Part shown: positions 1 through 8,893 of the stretch, one piece after another
Layout of the letters: each line of letters starts with the position of its first letter
Position numbering within the stretch: the first letter of the stretch is position 1
Assembly: GCA_964476565.1 (NCBI GenBank)
Contig: CAYZBG010000005.1
Span: 1 to 64,000 of the forward strand
Reading direction: 5' to 3'
DNA: 64,000 nt
Origin: CAMAXB01 sp964476565
Lineage (GTDB): Bacteria > Verrucomicrobiota > Verrucomicrobiia > Opitutales > Opitutaceae
Made by a program: the position numbers and the translations under genes
Notes under the pieces: generated by a model
Told to the model about the DNA's origin: nothing
Seen by the model: only the letters and a program-made list of their open reading frames with translations
Database searches by the model: none

Positions 1-1
1 A

Positions 2-85
2 TCACTCCTCTGCAACCAGCTCACCTTCAACGACTTTAAGTGAGACAGCATTGGCCTTGCCATCCTCCGGCTGCGCGATATCGTT
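2..85 (-). other. Coding-like tail without a start (possible gene remnant)
   Basis: On the minus strand, 27 sense codons run from just after a TAA (near 85) to a TGA at 2-4, reading N-D-I-A-Q-P-E-D-G-K-A-N-A-V-S and so on to V-A-E-E. The peptide has protein-like composition and ends in an acidic tail. There is no start codon in the frame, so if coding it must be the end of a frameshifted or decayed gene. It could equally be chance. The stretch otherwise serves as the leader of the kinase gene that follows. Confidence 0.2.
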
Positions 86-102
86 TTAGGTAAGACGACC
101 GC

Positions 103-1824
103 ATGAAACCTCCCCTCCCCATCCAGGAATCGCAGCGGATCGCTTCTCTTCGGGATATCGGTATTTTGGATACAGCCGCCGAGACGGATTATGACGAGCT
201 CGTCCAACTGGCGTCCCACATGTGCGGAACGCCCATTTCGCTCGTCAGCCTGATTGATGCCGATCGCCAGTGGTTCAAGGCGCGGGTCGGGCTCGAGGCG
301 ACGGAGACGCCGCGCGATCAATCCTTCTGCGCCCATGCCATCTGCGAACCTGACTCGCTCCTTGTTGTGCCGGATGCGCGTGAGGACGCTCGATTCGCGC
401 AAAACCCCCTCGTGGTCGGCGAGCCCGGCATCCGGTTTTATGCCGGAGCCCCACTGGTCACGGCCGATGGCCAGGCGCTCGGCAGTCTCTGCGTGATCGA
501 CCGCCGGCCGCGCGAGCTCAGTCCGGCGCAGCGCACGGCGTTACGCACCCTGGCGCGGCAAGTGGCTCACCTCTTGGACCTGCGCCGCATGGTGAACCGT
601 CAGGCGGCGACCATCGCCGAGCTGCAACGGGTGCGGAAGGAGCTCGAACAGTCGCGCGAGGAGGCACTGGAAGCGGCGCGGGCCAAAAGCCGTTTCCTTG
701 CCATCATGAGCCATGAGCTGCGTACGCCGATGAATGCCGTCGTCGGGCTCTCCACCTTGCTGGACGCAACCGCGCTGAACGACGAACAGCGGGATTACGT
801 CGAGACCATCCGCACCAGCGGAGAGCTGCTGCTCGTCCTGATCAACGATATCCTCGACTTCTCGAAAATCGAGGCCGGCCAGCTGGAGCTTGAGTCGATT
901 CCCTTCGCCCTAATGTCATGCGTGGATTCGTCCCTTAGCCTCGTGGCCGGACGGGCCCGGGAGAAGCATCTGACCCTGCGCCGGCAGATTGCGGACGACG
1001 TGCCTGCTGCGGTGGTGGGCGATCCGGTTCGGCTCGGCCAGGTGCTCATCAACCTGCTTTCCAATGCGGTGAAGTTCACCGCCCAAGGCGAAGTCAGCGT
1101 GGAACTGTCAGCCACGCCGGCGGGCAACGCCCATACCACCTTGCGCTTTATCGTGCGCGACACCGGCATCGGCATTCCGGCCGAAAAGATTCCGCAGCTT
1201 TTTGAGATGTACCGCCAGGCCGATCCGTCGACCCGGCGCCGCTTCGGTGGGACCGGATTGGGGCTGTCGATCAGCAAACAGCTCGTCGAGATCATGGGCG
1301 GCACCATCGAGGTGACGAGCGAAGTCGGGGCCGGCTCGGCCTTTTGCTTTTCCCTGACGCTTCCCGTTGCAACGGATACCGGTGTGACGCCGCAGCGCGG
1401 CGAGCTTGATGCCACGTTCAGCAGCCGGCATCCGGCCCGCATTCTCGTTGTGGACGACAACCCGATCAATGGCCGCGTCGCCTGCCGCCTGCTCGAACGG
1501 CTTGGGTATTCGCCGGACCATGCCGATTCCGGCCAGGCTGCCCTCGATCGAATCCACGATCATCCGTACGACCTCGTGCTGATGGATATTGAGATGCCCG
1601 AACTCGACGGCACCGCCACAGCAGCCGCCATGCGGCAGATCCTTCCGTCCGATCAACGGCCCGTAATCGCCGCAGTGACCGCCCACGCCCTCGCCGGAGA
1701 CCGGGAGCGGTTTCTCCAGGCGGGCTTGGACGACTATCTGGCCAAGCCCATCCATGTGGACGCCCTGCGTGGCCTCCTTTCCCGGCTTCCGGAAACGCGA
1801 AGGCGTCGCTTCGGAGCGCCCTGA
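103..1824 (+). CDS. GAF-domain hybrid sensor histidine kinase with receiver domain
   Basis: Cytoplasmic hybrid two-component kinase of 573 residues. The order is a GAF sensor domain (about 20-160), a short coiled coil (165-195), HisKA with the phospho-accepting His204 in SHELRTPMN, a HATPase_c domain with N-box (NLLSNAVKF, about 317-325) and G-boxes (DTGIGIP, GGTGLGLSI), and a C-terminal receiver with acidic pair Asp451/Asp452, phosphorylatable Asp495 (LMDIEMPELDG) and Lys548. There is no membrane segment or signal peptide, so it probably senses an intracellular small molecule or acts as a phosphorelay node. No partner regulator lies next to it. The final output protein is unknown; an HPt protein elsewhere would be expected for a hybrid kinase. 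Domain assignment is secure, biological signal is not. Confidence 0.93.
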   Translation: MKPPLPIQESQRIASLRDIGILDTAAETDYDELVQLASHMCGTPISLVSLIDADRQWFKARVGLEATETPRDQSFCAHAICEPDSLLVVPDAREDARFAQNPLVVGEPGIRFYAGAPLVTADGQALGSLCVIDRRPRELSPAQRTALRTLARQVAHLLDLRRMVNRQAATIAELQRVRKELEQSREEALEAARAKSRFLAIMSHELRTPMNAVVGLSTLLDATALNDEQRDYVETIRTSGELLLVLINDILDFSKIEAGQLELESIPFALMSCVDSSLSLVAGRAREKHLTLRRQIADDVPAAVVGDPVRLGQVLINLLSNAVKFTAQGEVSVELSATPAGNAHTTLRFIVRDTGIGIPAEKIPQLFEMYRQADPSTRRRFGGTGLGLSISKQLVEIMGGTIEVTSEVGAGSAFCFSLTLPVATDTGVTPQRGELDATFSSRHPARILVVDDNPINGRVACRLLERLGYSPDHADSGQAALDRIHDHPYDLVLMDIEMPELDGTATAAAMRQILPSDQRPVIAAVTAHALAGDRERFLQAGLDDYLAKPIHVDALRGLLSRLPETRRRRFGAP

Positions 1825-1829
1825 CCGCC

Positions 1830-2228
1830 TTATTTGCTTCGCGGCCCCAGCATGCGCACCGGAGCAGGCGCGGTTGATTCCGGTGCAGGTGGAGGCGGAA
1901 AGATCAGCCGTGTCGCTATCGCCGCCAGCAGGGAGGCAAAAACCAGCGAACGGGCCCACCGGCGTCGGACTTCCTGCTCGGGAATCCAGTCGGTCTCTTT
2001 TTTTGCGAGAACGGCGATCAGCACGGTCGGGATGATCAAGAGCATGAACCACGACGCTCCCGCTGCACGCAGGCCGGCCTTGACCCAGCCGAGGACGGAA
2101 ACACCGGCGACCGCCAAAGCAAACAGCGCCGCAAATGTGACACTGTGGCCGCGCAACGCCTTCCAGATCCACGAGAGTGCCGAAAAGGGATTCACTTCTT
2201 GTGGAGCCTCACTCCTCGGCGTGCCCAC
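1830..2228 (-). CDS. Small hypothetical membrane protein
   Basis: Protein of up to 132 residues that I do not recognise. Three hydrophobic stretches are visible (about residues 30-50, 58-75 and 95-110), joined by charged loops, with a Pro-rich C-terminal tail (PPPPAPE). The reading frame opens with GTG at 2228; a second GTG at 2195, after an AGGAG/GAGG stretch, would give 121 residues and is at least as likely. It is convergent with the kinase, with only a few bases between the two stops, and divergent from sufE across about 75 bases. Probably an inner-membrane protein; function unknown. Confidence 0.6.
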   Translation of the reverse strand: MGTPRSEAPQEVNPFSALSWIWKALRGHSVTFAALFALAVAGVSVLGWVKAGLRAAGASWFMLLIIPTVLIAVLAKKETDWIPEQEVRRRWARSLVFASLLAAIATRLIFPPPPAPESTAPAPVRMLGPRSK

Positions 2229-2303
2229 GTCAAAGCCTGTCCGGGACGTGCCTTCGGTTCGATTCTGGCTGGCCTGACGGCCACAGACCGGTAGCTAACG
2301 AGA

Positions 2304-2729
2304 ATGTCCGTCGCGGAAAAGCAACGCCAGTTGATTGAAGATTACGGCCTGATCGAGAACCGCCAGGAGCGCTTGGCAGCGATCGTCGACCGGGCGCGGA
2401 ATCTTCCACCCCTTCCCGCCGACCTGCGCACCGAAGCCCATCGGGTGCAGGGATGTGTCTCACACGTCTGGTTGCTTGCCGAGGTGAAGGAGGGACGTAT
2501 GACCTTCCGGCATGACGCCGACTCGCCCTTGGTGCGGGCCCTGGTTGCTCTGCTCTGTGATCTCTACGAAGGAGCCGCGCCAGCCGATATCGCGGCAACG
2601 GAGCCCGACATCTTTGCCGCCTTGGGTTTGTTGCGCGACCTAACGCCGACGCGCCAAAACGGACTGGCGGCGGTGCGGGCGCGGATCAAGAGCCTCGCAC
2701 TTGATGCGCTCCCGCCGCCCAAACCTTAG
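2304..2729 (+). CDS. sufE: SufE family sulfur acceptor
   Basis: SufE/CsdE-like protein of 141 residues, near the usual family size. In this family SufE takes persulfide sulfur from a SufS-type cysteine desulfurase and passes it to the Suf scaffold for Fe-S cluster assembly in the cytosol. The acceptor cysteine is Cys51 in RVQGCVSHVWL, at the same position as in E. coli SufE. No other suf gene is in the window, so the desulfurase partner must be encoded elsewhere. Its stop overlaps the stop of the convergent CobW-type GTPase gene by 4 bases. Confidence 0.92.
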   Translation: MSVAEKQRQLIEDYGLIENRQERLAAIVDRARNLPPLPADLRTEAHRVQGCVSHVWLLAEVKEGRMTFRHDADSPLVRALVALLCDLYEGAAPADIAATEPDIFAALGLLRDLTPTRQNGLAAVRARIKSLALDALPPPKP

Positions 2730-3871
2730 GCCAGGCACGCCTCCAAAGCCGCCCGGGCCGCCGCTTCGTCAAGGCGGACTCCGATGAAGACCAGTTCCTG
2801 GCGCCGATCTCCATGTGGCTCGACCCAGGCCGCCACAATGGGGGCAGGCCGGTCGGCGAGGCGGACTTTGCCGCTCTCAACCATCGCCGCCCACCAATAA
2901 CTCAGGTAATCGAAGCGGACCACGCCACCCGCCACGGACAGGAAGCCCATTTCGTCGGGACGTTCCTGCAACCAGAAGAAACCCTTCGCGCGCAGCAAAC
3001 CCGGGAGACCCGAGCGAACCAACGCCTCAAGGGCGTCTTTGCGGAAGGGACGTCGCGCCTGAAAGGTGAAGTGCACAATGCCATACTTTGCCTCGTGCGC
3101 CGCGACCGGCTTCGGCTGGATCCAGCCCGGGGACTTTCCGGGCGCCAATGCGTTCAGCGAGTGGATCCAATGGGCAGCGCCCAAGGTGGCAACCGGATCG
3201 AAACGGACGCGATCCAGCAGGTACTCGGCTGCGATCTGCCCGCGCTCGGTCCCGACGATGTCCGCCCGGCGGTTGAGGCCCTGCAAGATGGCCTCGAGCT
3301 CGGCCTTCACCTCGGACGAAATCGCATCGCACTTATTGAGCACGAGTACATCGGCGCACTCCACCTGCTCGATCATGAGCTCGATCACCGGGCGGTCCGT
3401 GCCTTGGACGGCCGTCCGACCTTCCGATCTCGACTGCGCCCAGGCGGCGTGAAACGCCGGTGCGTCGACCACCGTGACCAGCGAAGCGAGGGTCGCGAAA
3501 TCGCCCAGCGAGCGACCGAAGGGATTCTTGCGCAAAAAGAGATTCGCGAGGGCGCGGGGTTCGGCCACCCCCGTGGTCTCGACCAGCAAATGGTCGAACG
3601 TACCTGTCGCCGCGAGCTCGGCGAGGGACTCGGCAAGCTCGTCCTTGCTCGAGCAACAGACACAGCCATTGCCCAACTCGACGATGGTTCGATTCCCCGC
3701 GGTCGAGGTCACCACGGCACCGTCGATGTTGATCGCCGCCACATCGTTGACCACCGCCGCCCAGCGGCGCCCCTCGGCCTGGGTCAACAGGTGCTGGAGC
3801 AGGGTGGTTTTGCCCGCGCCAAGGAATCCGCACAGGATGGTGACGGGTGGACGGTTCGAAGAGGACGTCAT
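2726..3871 (-). CDS. CobW/COG0523-family metal-binding GTPase
   Basis: G3E GTPase of about 381 residues, of the CobW/ZigA/YjiA group, which are proposed metallochaperones (zinc, cobalt or iron). The P-loop is GFLGAGKTT (15-23) and the metal-binding CxCC motif is Cys70-Val-Cys72-Cys73. A CobW C-terminal domain follows from about residue 240. The start chosen is ATG 3871 because the P-loop normally lies about 15 residues from the N terminus; an upstream in-frame start at 3901 would add ten non-family residues. The metal cannot be told from sequence. A zinc-uptake-regulator site upstream would support a ZigA-like role, but none was recognised. Confidence 0.88.
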   Translation of the reverse strand: MTSSSNRPPVTILCGFLGAGKTTLLQHLLTQAEGRRWAAVVNDVAAINIDGAVVTSTAGNRTIVELGNGCVCCSSKDELAESLAELAATGTFDHLLVETTGVAEPRALANLFLRKNPFGRSLGDFATLASLVTVVDAPAFHAAWAQSRSEGRTAVQGTDRPVIELMIEQVECADVLVLNKCDAISSEVKAELEAILQGLNRRADIVGTERGQIAAEYLLDRVRFDPVATLGAAHWIHSLNALAPGKSPGWIQPKPVAAHEAKYGIVHFTFQARRPFRKDALEALVRSGLPGLLRAKGFFWLQERPDEMGFLSVAGGVVRFDYLSYWWAAMVESGKVRLADRPAPIVAAWVEPHGDRRQELVFIGVRLDEAAARAALEACLA

Positions 3872-3930
3872 CGCAGCCGCAAAGGTTCGGCCAAACCGCA
3901 CGCGCTGGCAACCCCGTGCCTGATCACGGC

Positions 3931-3962
3931 AAAAAAAAAGACCCGCACGCGGGGTGCGGGTC
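3931..3962 (-). terminator. Intrinsic terminator of the pil-like operon
   Basis: A perfect 9-bp stem, GACCCGCAC (3940-3948) pairing with GTGCGGGTC (3954-3962) around a 5-base loop, is followed on the minus strand by nine T residues (the A run at 3931-3939). It lies 27 bases beyond the secretin stop and before the cobW-like gene, so it ends the pil-like transcript. Confidence 0.92.
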
Positions 3963-3988
3963 TCGAAAAACGAACGATCGGGATGAGG

Positions 3989-5749
3989 TCAGGGCGCCGC
4001 CGGAGCCGGAGCGAACGGATCGCTGCCGTCACGGTAACCCGGGAGGTCATCCCGCTTGAGGCCCATGGCCCGGACCGCGCGGGGATCGAAGACCTCCTCG
4101 ATCGGCGCGCCTTCGGGGTTAACCGTTTTCGCCGTGATGAAGATCAGCAGATTGCGCGAGTCGACATTCTTGGTGTCGGAGCGGAAGAGACGACCGAGGC
4201 CGGGAATCGTACCGAGCACCGGAACCTTCGACTGACCGTTCTGCGAGGTGTTCTCGATCAGGCCGCCGATGCCCATGGTGTAGCCATCCTTGAGCGAAAC
4301 CTGGGTCTTGCTCTTGCGGGTGGCGATGATCGGGATTTCCGCTCCACCCGCTCCGCCGAACGAGGTGATGCCGGCGCGGCTGCTGACCTCGGGTTCGATC
4401 GAAAGCTTGATGAAGCCCTGCGAGTTCACCTGCGGGGTGACCTTGAGCAGAATACCGATCGGGCGGTAGGTGAAGCCACTGACCTCGAACGTGCCCCGCT
4501 CCTGATTGTAGGTGTAGTTCGGGATCGGGAACTCCTCACCGATGTTGATGTTCGCCTCGGTGTTGTTGAGGGTGACGATCGTCGGGTTGGACACCAGCTT
4601 GACGTTGTTCTGCGTCTGCAGGGCACTCAGGACGACGTTGAAGTCGGAGGCCGAAAACACCGCGCTGGCGGCTCGCGTGGTGCCGGAGGCGTTCACGAGG
4701 CCGAGCAGGTTGTTGATGGCATTCGAGGCAGTGTCGGTGACGACATTGCTCGTGCTTCCAGTGGTTCCACCGGCCGTCGTAACGGTCGAGGTGTTGGACG
4801 AGTTGGTCGGAACCGTGACGAAATTCGTCGACGTGGTCCGTTCGAGGGTAACCGGATCAACCACGGTCGTGGTCTGTTGCACCAGCTGGGAACCCGTGAG
4901 CGTGGAGGACGTCGTCGTGGTCGACGGCAACGTCGTGGTGGTCGTGTTGGTCGCAGTCGTCGTGCGGCCACTGCCGGACGTGACATTGGTTCCGTCCGTG
5001 CGCTCCTGCCCACGCAGGCGCGTCCACTCTTGGGTCATCTGCTTGGCACCCAGCTCAAGTCCCTGCAGCGAGGCCCAGTTGACGCCGATGTTCTTCACAT
5101 CGCGGTCGGTGACTTCGACGAACTTCGACTCAATCATCACCTGGGCGGTGGCCTTGTCGAGTTGCTCGATGATCGGACGGATGCGCGTCATCTGCGACGG
5201 ACGCTCGGTGATGACCAACGCATTGCTGCGCGAATCAACCACCACGCGGCCACCCTTGGCGGCGTCGACCAGCGGATTGATGGTCGGAAGGATGTCGCCG
5301 GCGCGGGCGTAGTTGATGAGGAAGACCTCGGTGATAACGGGCTCCATCAGCAGCTGGTCTTGGCTGACCACGGTGATGATGTTGCCTTCCTCGACGTAGG
5401 TGTAACCCACCGGGCTGAGCACCACCTGGAAGATCTGGCGCCAGGTGACGTCGCGCAGCTTGATCGACGTTTTGCCCTGGAGCGTGTCGGGAACAACGAG
5501 GTTGAGCTCGAAGAGGTCGGCGACATTGCGCAGGATGGTGCGGACATCCTCGTCGGGGAAATCGACGGAGAGCGTATCCTGCTTGTCGCTACGGGTGGCA
5601 CCGCCAGCGGCCGCGTCTTGGATGACCACGGGAGCGGACGACGGAGGGTTGGCGGGGGCGGCCTCGCCAGCGGCGGGCGTGGGTTGGGCCCAGACGGCGG
5701 GGAGCAGGCTCGCGGCCAGCAGGGCGGACTTGATCGTGTGCGTTCTCAT
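3989..5749 (-). CDS. pilQ: Type IV pilus/type II secretion-like secretin
   Basis: Outer-membrane secretin of 586 residues. It has a signal peptide (1-21, ending VWAQ), a secretin/TonB short N-terminal domain (about 60-120), an N-type ring domain (135-200, VVVDSRSNALVITE) and a C-terminal secretin pore domain (about 365-545, including VPVLGTIPGLGRLFRS). Between ring and pore lies a Thr/Ser/Asn-rich segment (about 252-345) that interrupts the family pattern. As the last gene of a five-gene operon whose other members resemble PilM, PilN, PilO and PilP, it should form the outer-membrane gate for a pilus or pseudopilus. ATG at 5749 overlaps the preceding stop by 4 bases. The pilin, ATPases and platform protein are not in the window. 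Confidence 0.9.
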   Translation of the reverse strand: MRTHTIKSALLAASLLPAVWAQPTPAAGEAAPANPPSSAPVVIQDAAAGGATRSDKQDTLSVDFPDEDVRTILRNVADLFELNLVVPDTLQGKTSIKLRDVTWRQIFQVVLSPVGYTYVEEGNIITVVSQDQLLMEPVITEVFLINYARAGDILPTINPLVDAAKGGRVVVDSRSNALVITERPSQMTRIRPIIEQLDKATAQVMIESKFVEVTDRDVKNIGVNWASLQGLELGAKQMTQEWTRLRGQERTDGTNVTSGSGRTTTATNTTTTTLPSTTTTSSTLTGSQLVQQTTTVVDPVTLERTTSTNFVTVPTNSSNTSTVTTAGGTTGSTSNVVTDTASNAINNLLGLVNASGTTRAASAVFSASDFNVVLSALQTQNNVKLVSNPTIVTLNNTEANINIGEEFPIPNYTYNQERGTFEVSGFTYRPIGILLKVTPQVNSQGFIKLSIEPEVSSRAGITSFGGAGGAEIPIIATRKSKTQVSLKDGYTMGIGGLIENTSQNGQSKVPVLGTIPGLGRLFRSDTKNVDSRNLLIFITAKTVNPEGAPIEEVFDPRAVRAMGLKRDDLPGYRDGSDPFAPAPAAP

Positions 5750-6243
5750 GGTTTGGATCCAGCTTCAATGGGCCGGGAGATTTGTTCGTTGTTGAGGCGA
5801 AGCGTGAAACTGGTGCTCTCGATCGCGGAGATCGTGACCGAGTAGGTGACGCCTTCGACAGCCACGTTGAGCGCGTCACCGACCTTCATGGGACGGCCTC
5901 GGCCGCCGAAGAGGAGGATGGGCTCGCCGCGAAGGATCATTGTGCCCGTCGGACGGACGTTGGCGGCAATCAATTCGAGCAACTCGCGGGAAGACCGCGT
6001 GCGGGCGACCGGGCCGGCGGTCGGCGGAGCCTCGACCGGGTCGATCCGGTCAAAATCAGCCGGCGCGAAGGGATTGTTGACCGTGGGCAGCACGGCCGGC
6101 ACCACACGCTGCTCGAGCAGCTTGGTCGCGCGTTCGACCGTCGGAGCACGGCGGGCGGGCGGCAGCACGTCGGACCGCTGGGCGGCCGCATCAGCGGCAA
6201 AGGCGATCAGGCCGGAGAAAAGGGCTAGGCACGTGCGCTTCAT
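5746..6243 (-). CDS. Putative PilP-position periplasmic protein of the secretin operon
   Basis: Protein of 165 residues with an N-terminal signal peptide (1-21, ending DAAAQ), a Pro-rich linker, and a small C-terminal beta domain (about 100-160) containing LLFGGRGRPMKVGDAL. It occupies the place of pilP between pilO and the secretin, and the small C-terminal beta domain fits a PilP/GspC-like homology-region linker between inner-membrane complex and secretin, but sequence alone does not prove this. It overlaps both neighbours by 4 bases, so it is translated as part of the operon. Confidence 0.7.
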   Translation of the reverse strand: MKRTCLALFSGLIAFAADAAAQRSDVLPPARRAPTVERATKLLEQRVVPAVLPTVNNPFAPADFDRIDPVEAPPTAGPVARTRSSRELLELIAANVRPTGTMILRGEPILLFGGRGRPMKVGDALNVAVEGVTYSVTISAIESTSFTLRLNNEQISRPIEAGSKP

Positions 6244-6797
6244 GGCAGACCGAGGAGTTCGACGCCCAAGGTGAGCGTCATGTCGCTGGTGGAGGAAAGG
6301 GACAGGGTCGCCGTGTTAACCCGCGAAAAGTGCGCGCCTGTCTCCAAACGGCGGAGGAAATTCATCACCTTCGGGTACTCTCCCTGCACCGACACCGCGA
6401 AGGGCACGCGCAGGTGTTTCGTGGCCGCCGCACCACGCGCCGGAGCGGCCGGCGCAAGTTGGCGCAGGTCAAGCAGCTTGATGCCCGTTTCCGCCTCGAG
6501 CCGGTAGAAGTATTCGAGATTGGTCGCGAGGCTGGAGAGTCGAACCGCGCGGTTATCGATCTCGACATTCGCGGCGGTCAGGGCGTCCACCTGTTCCTTG
6601 AGCTGAGCGCTGTACCGCAGGTTGTCGCTTAGGCGGTTGCCCTCCGACGTCCGCTGCTCCAGCAGCGCCTCGCGCTCCGGAATGGCTGAACGCCGGTTGA
6701 TGTAGCCAGCGATCAGCAGCAGCGAGAGCAGCCCGCAACCGAAGCTGATCGGATGTTTCTTGAAGGCCTCGGAGAGGCTTTTGCCGGTGATGCTCAT
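6240..6797 (-). CDS. pilO: PilO-like inner-membrane assembly protein
   Basis: Protein of 185 residues with one N-terminal membrane helix (about 16-35), a coiled-coil stretch (40-95, rich in Leu/Glu/Arg) and a C-terminal ferredoxin-like domain (about 110-180), the layout of PilO. In pili, PilO pairs with PilN in the inner membrane to align the system with PilP and the secretin. The 4-base overlaps on both sides indicate coupled translation. The gene name rests on layout and neighbours rather than on conserved motifs, which are weak in this family. Confidence 0.75.
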   Translation of the reverse strand: MSITGKSLSEAFKKHPISFGCGLLSLLLIAGYINRRSAIPEREALLEQRTSEGNRLSDNLRYSAQLKEQVDALTAANVEIDNRAVRLSSLATNLEYFYRLEAETGIKLLDLRQLAPAAPARGAAATKHLRVPFAVSVQGEYPKVMNFLRRLETGAHFSRVNTATLSLSSTSDMTLTLGVELLGLP

Positions 6798-7417
6798 TTC
6801 TTGGCCCCCTCCACCTTGAATTTGAGCGCGAGCTCGATGTGCAGTCGGCCGGTGACGGGATCGCGATTCACCCCGGTCAGTTCGACTGTTTCGAAAAGAC
6901 CGCCGAAGTCGGAGTCCTTCCGGATCTGCTCCACAAAGGCCGTGGCATGCCCCGTCGCCTGGTCCGGCGCACCGCGTACGATGCCGCGCAGGTTCACGCC
7001 CGTGTCGCGCAGTTCAAAGCTGCGGATCGCAATGTCCTTGGGCAGGGTGCTGCCCAGCTTGAGCACAAAATCAGACACGCGGAGACGCGGTTCGGCGAAC
7101 GCCGCCACCTCGTTGATGATCTTCTCCTCGGCTTGGAATTTCTTGAACAGGGCGACCGCCTGGTCGCTCGGCCCGCGGTCGCGGGCAATCTGTTCGTCCC
7201 AGGTGGCGACCTGTTTGCCCAGGCCGTAAATCTGATACTCCTGGTAGGCGAAAAGCAGCACGAGCAGGACGGCGACGAGGACGGACGCGCCGTTCACGAA
7301 GAACGTGGTGCGCACGACCTTGGTGTCCGGCAACTTCTCGTAGTTGCGGAAGTTCGGATGCCAAGGCGGCGTCGCCGGCTGCGACTGCTCCTTACTTTTC
7401 TTGAGAAACGGGAGCAT
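6794..7417 (-). CDS. pilN: PilN-like inner-membrane assembly protein
   Basis: Protein of 207 residues. A cytoplasmic N-terminal segment (1-40) precedes one membrane helix (about 41-62), then a coiled coil and a C-terminal alpha/beta domain, as in PilN. The N-terminal piece of PilN normally binds PilM; here it reads PNFRNYEKLPD rather than the common INLLPxR motif, so the contact may differ. ATG 7417 lies 26 bases inside the pilM-like gene, and the stop overlaps the pilO-like gene by 4 bases. Confidence 0.75.
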   Translation of the reverse strand: MLPFLKKSKEQSQPATPPWHPNFRNYEKLPDTKVVRTTFFVNGASVLVAVLLVLLFAYQEYQIYGLGKQVATWDEQIARDRGPSDQAVALFKKFQAEEKIINEVAAFAEPRLRVSDFVLKLGSTLPKDIAIRSFELRDTGVNLRGIVRGAPDQATGHATAFVEQIRKDSDFGGLFETVELTGVNRDPVTGRLHIELALKFKVEGAKK

Positions 7418-8435
7418 GGTGATGGGCCATCAGGCCAAAAAGTCCGAGCCAGCGAGCATCGAAGGCGGTGTTCTGGTGTTCGGGAGGCAGGCTGAGCTGT
7501 TGTTGCTGGAGCCACGCACCGAGCTTGGGCTTGAACACCGTCACCCCGAGTTGGGACGAGATCACGGTCTCCAGCCACGAGAGCTTGGAGGGAAGAAGCA
7601 CGCAGACCAGCTGGGTGACCGACTGACCGGTCTGGACCTCGTAAAAGCCAATCGACGAGTGCAACTCCCGCAGAAGCTTCTTGATCAGGACCGGCCCCAT
7701 GCCGGTGAAATCGAAGGTATTGGAGAAGAAGAGGCGGCGGGCGGATTCCTCGTCCTTCAAGTTCAACTCCTGCTGCACCATCGGAATCATGGAGTTGAAG
7801 CCCTGGGGGATCGGACGCGACGAATCGATCCCGTTGCCGCTGACAATGAACGAGTGGGTCGCATCGGCCCCGATCTCGATGACAAGGGTGGGCGTTACCG
7901 ACTTTTCTCCGGCAAGAATGCTGATGACCGCTCCGAGCGTGGCGACCGTGCCAAGTTCCACCCGTTGCGGGTAGATCCCGCTGGCCAGCAGGCGGTCCTG
8001 CACGGCGATCACCTCATCATTGGGCAGACCGCAGCAGAGCACGTCCTTTTGTGACGGACGGTTGATATCGAAATCGCTGCCATCGCGCGTGCTCAGCACC
8101 GCCACCGTCGCCTTGTCGAGCTCCACCCGGCATTGCGTGGTGACGAGATCGTTGAGGTAGCCCGGCTCTTTGATCCGTTTCAGATCAAGCGAGGCATGGC
8201 GCACGAACCGCTTGGGCGGATAAACGCCCACCGTGGCGTGCAGGTAGCCACTCTGCCCCTTGGCCGGCTGGAGCTGTTTTACTGCCTCGGCCAACGCGGC
8301 CTCGTCACCCGCCGGCACTTCGGCGATGTGCTCCACCGTCATCGGACCGGGATCCGAACTCGACGTCCGCGCCAAAAGAATGCCGCTTTCGTTGAAGTCG
8401 ACGAAGAATCCTTTGGATTTTCGGGCGAAGAGCAT
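7392..8435 (-). CDS. pilM: PilM-like actin-fold cytoplasmic protein
   Basis: Soluble protein of 347 residues heading the operon. It begins with FFVDFNESGILLAR, resembling the phosphate-1 loop of the actin/FtsA fold, and has a later TLVIEIGADATHSFI segment in the position of phosphate-2. In pili PilM is the cytoplasmic actin-like member that binds PilN and links to the motor ATPases. No membrane segment is present. It is the first gene after the 8436-8696 intergenic region, so the operon promoter should lie there. Confidence 0.8.
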   Translation of the reverse strand: MLFARKSKGFFVDFNESGILLARTSSSDPGPMTVEHIAEVPAGDEAALAEAVKQLQPAKGQSGYLHATVGVYPPKRFVRHASLDLKRIKEPGYLNDLVTTQCRVELDKATVAVLSTRDGSDFDINRPSQKDVLCCGLPNDEVIAVQDRLLASGIYPQRVELGTVATLGAVISILAGEKSVTPTLVIEIGADATHSFIVSGNGIDSSRPIPQGFNSMIPMVQQELNLKDEESARRLFFSNTFDFTGMGPVLIKKLLRELHSSIGFYEVQTGQSVTQLVCVLLPSKLSWLETVISSQLGVTVFKPKLGAWLQQQQLSLPPEHQNTAFDARWLGLFGLMAHHHAPVSQEK

Positions 8436-8623
8436 GGGTCGTGGTGAAAGTCGCTGTCACCTCATCGGCGCGGAAGGGCGCGACTGAAGGATGAGGTCAA
8501 ACTCCTACCACGCCTCGACCAAGACAAGGCTAAAGGCCTTTCTTAACCCCTAACCCACTGGCATTTACATTTCCTTAACGCCTCCCGAAATCGCGAACAC
8601 AATTTTCACAAGTGCTTGGGCAC
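8436..8623. promoter_or_regulatory. Upstream region of the pil-like operon
   Basis: Noncoding DNA between the pilM-like start and the terminator of the next gene. It contains an AT-richer patch (about 8530-8585, CTTTCTTAACCCCTAAC and ATTTACATTTCCTTAA) that stands out from the GC-rich background and probably carries the minus-strand promoter. No clear -35/-10 pair or operator was identified. Confidence 0.35.
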
Positions 8624-8651
8624 AAAAAAACCCGCCGGGATGTCCGGCGGG
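8624..8651 (-). terminator. Intrinsic terminator of the bS22-like gene
   Basis: CCCGCCGG (8631-8638) pairs with CCGGCGGG (8644-8651) around a 5-base loop. On the minus strand the stem is followed by a run of seven T (A run at 8624-8630). It lies about 45 bases after the stop of the small basic protein gene, showing that the tiny gene has its own transcription unit. Confidence 0.88.
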
Positions 8652-8696
8652 TCGTTGGCCATGGGGGCGGAGGGATGCGGCGCGGGGCGCCGTCCC

Positions 8697-8798
<102 letters not shown>

Positions 8799-8893
8799 GG
8801 TGTGAAAACGAAGAGAGTAATGATTTAAGCCGGCCAACCTGCGATTTCCCTCCCGGCCTGTAAAGCCCGAATTTGGCGGCCCTTCGCCGGACC

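Noticed and set aside
2813..5845. A long plus-strand open frame (over 1000 codons) antisense to the cobW-like and secretin genes.
   Set aside because: It has no recognisable domain, is Arg/Gly/Asp-rich as expected from the reverse of a GC-rich gene, and covers two well-supported minus-strand genes.
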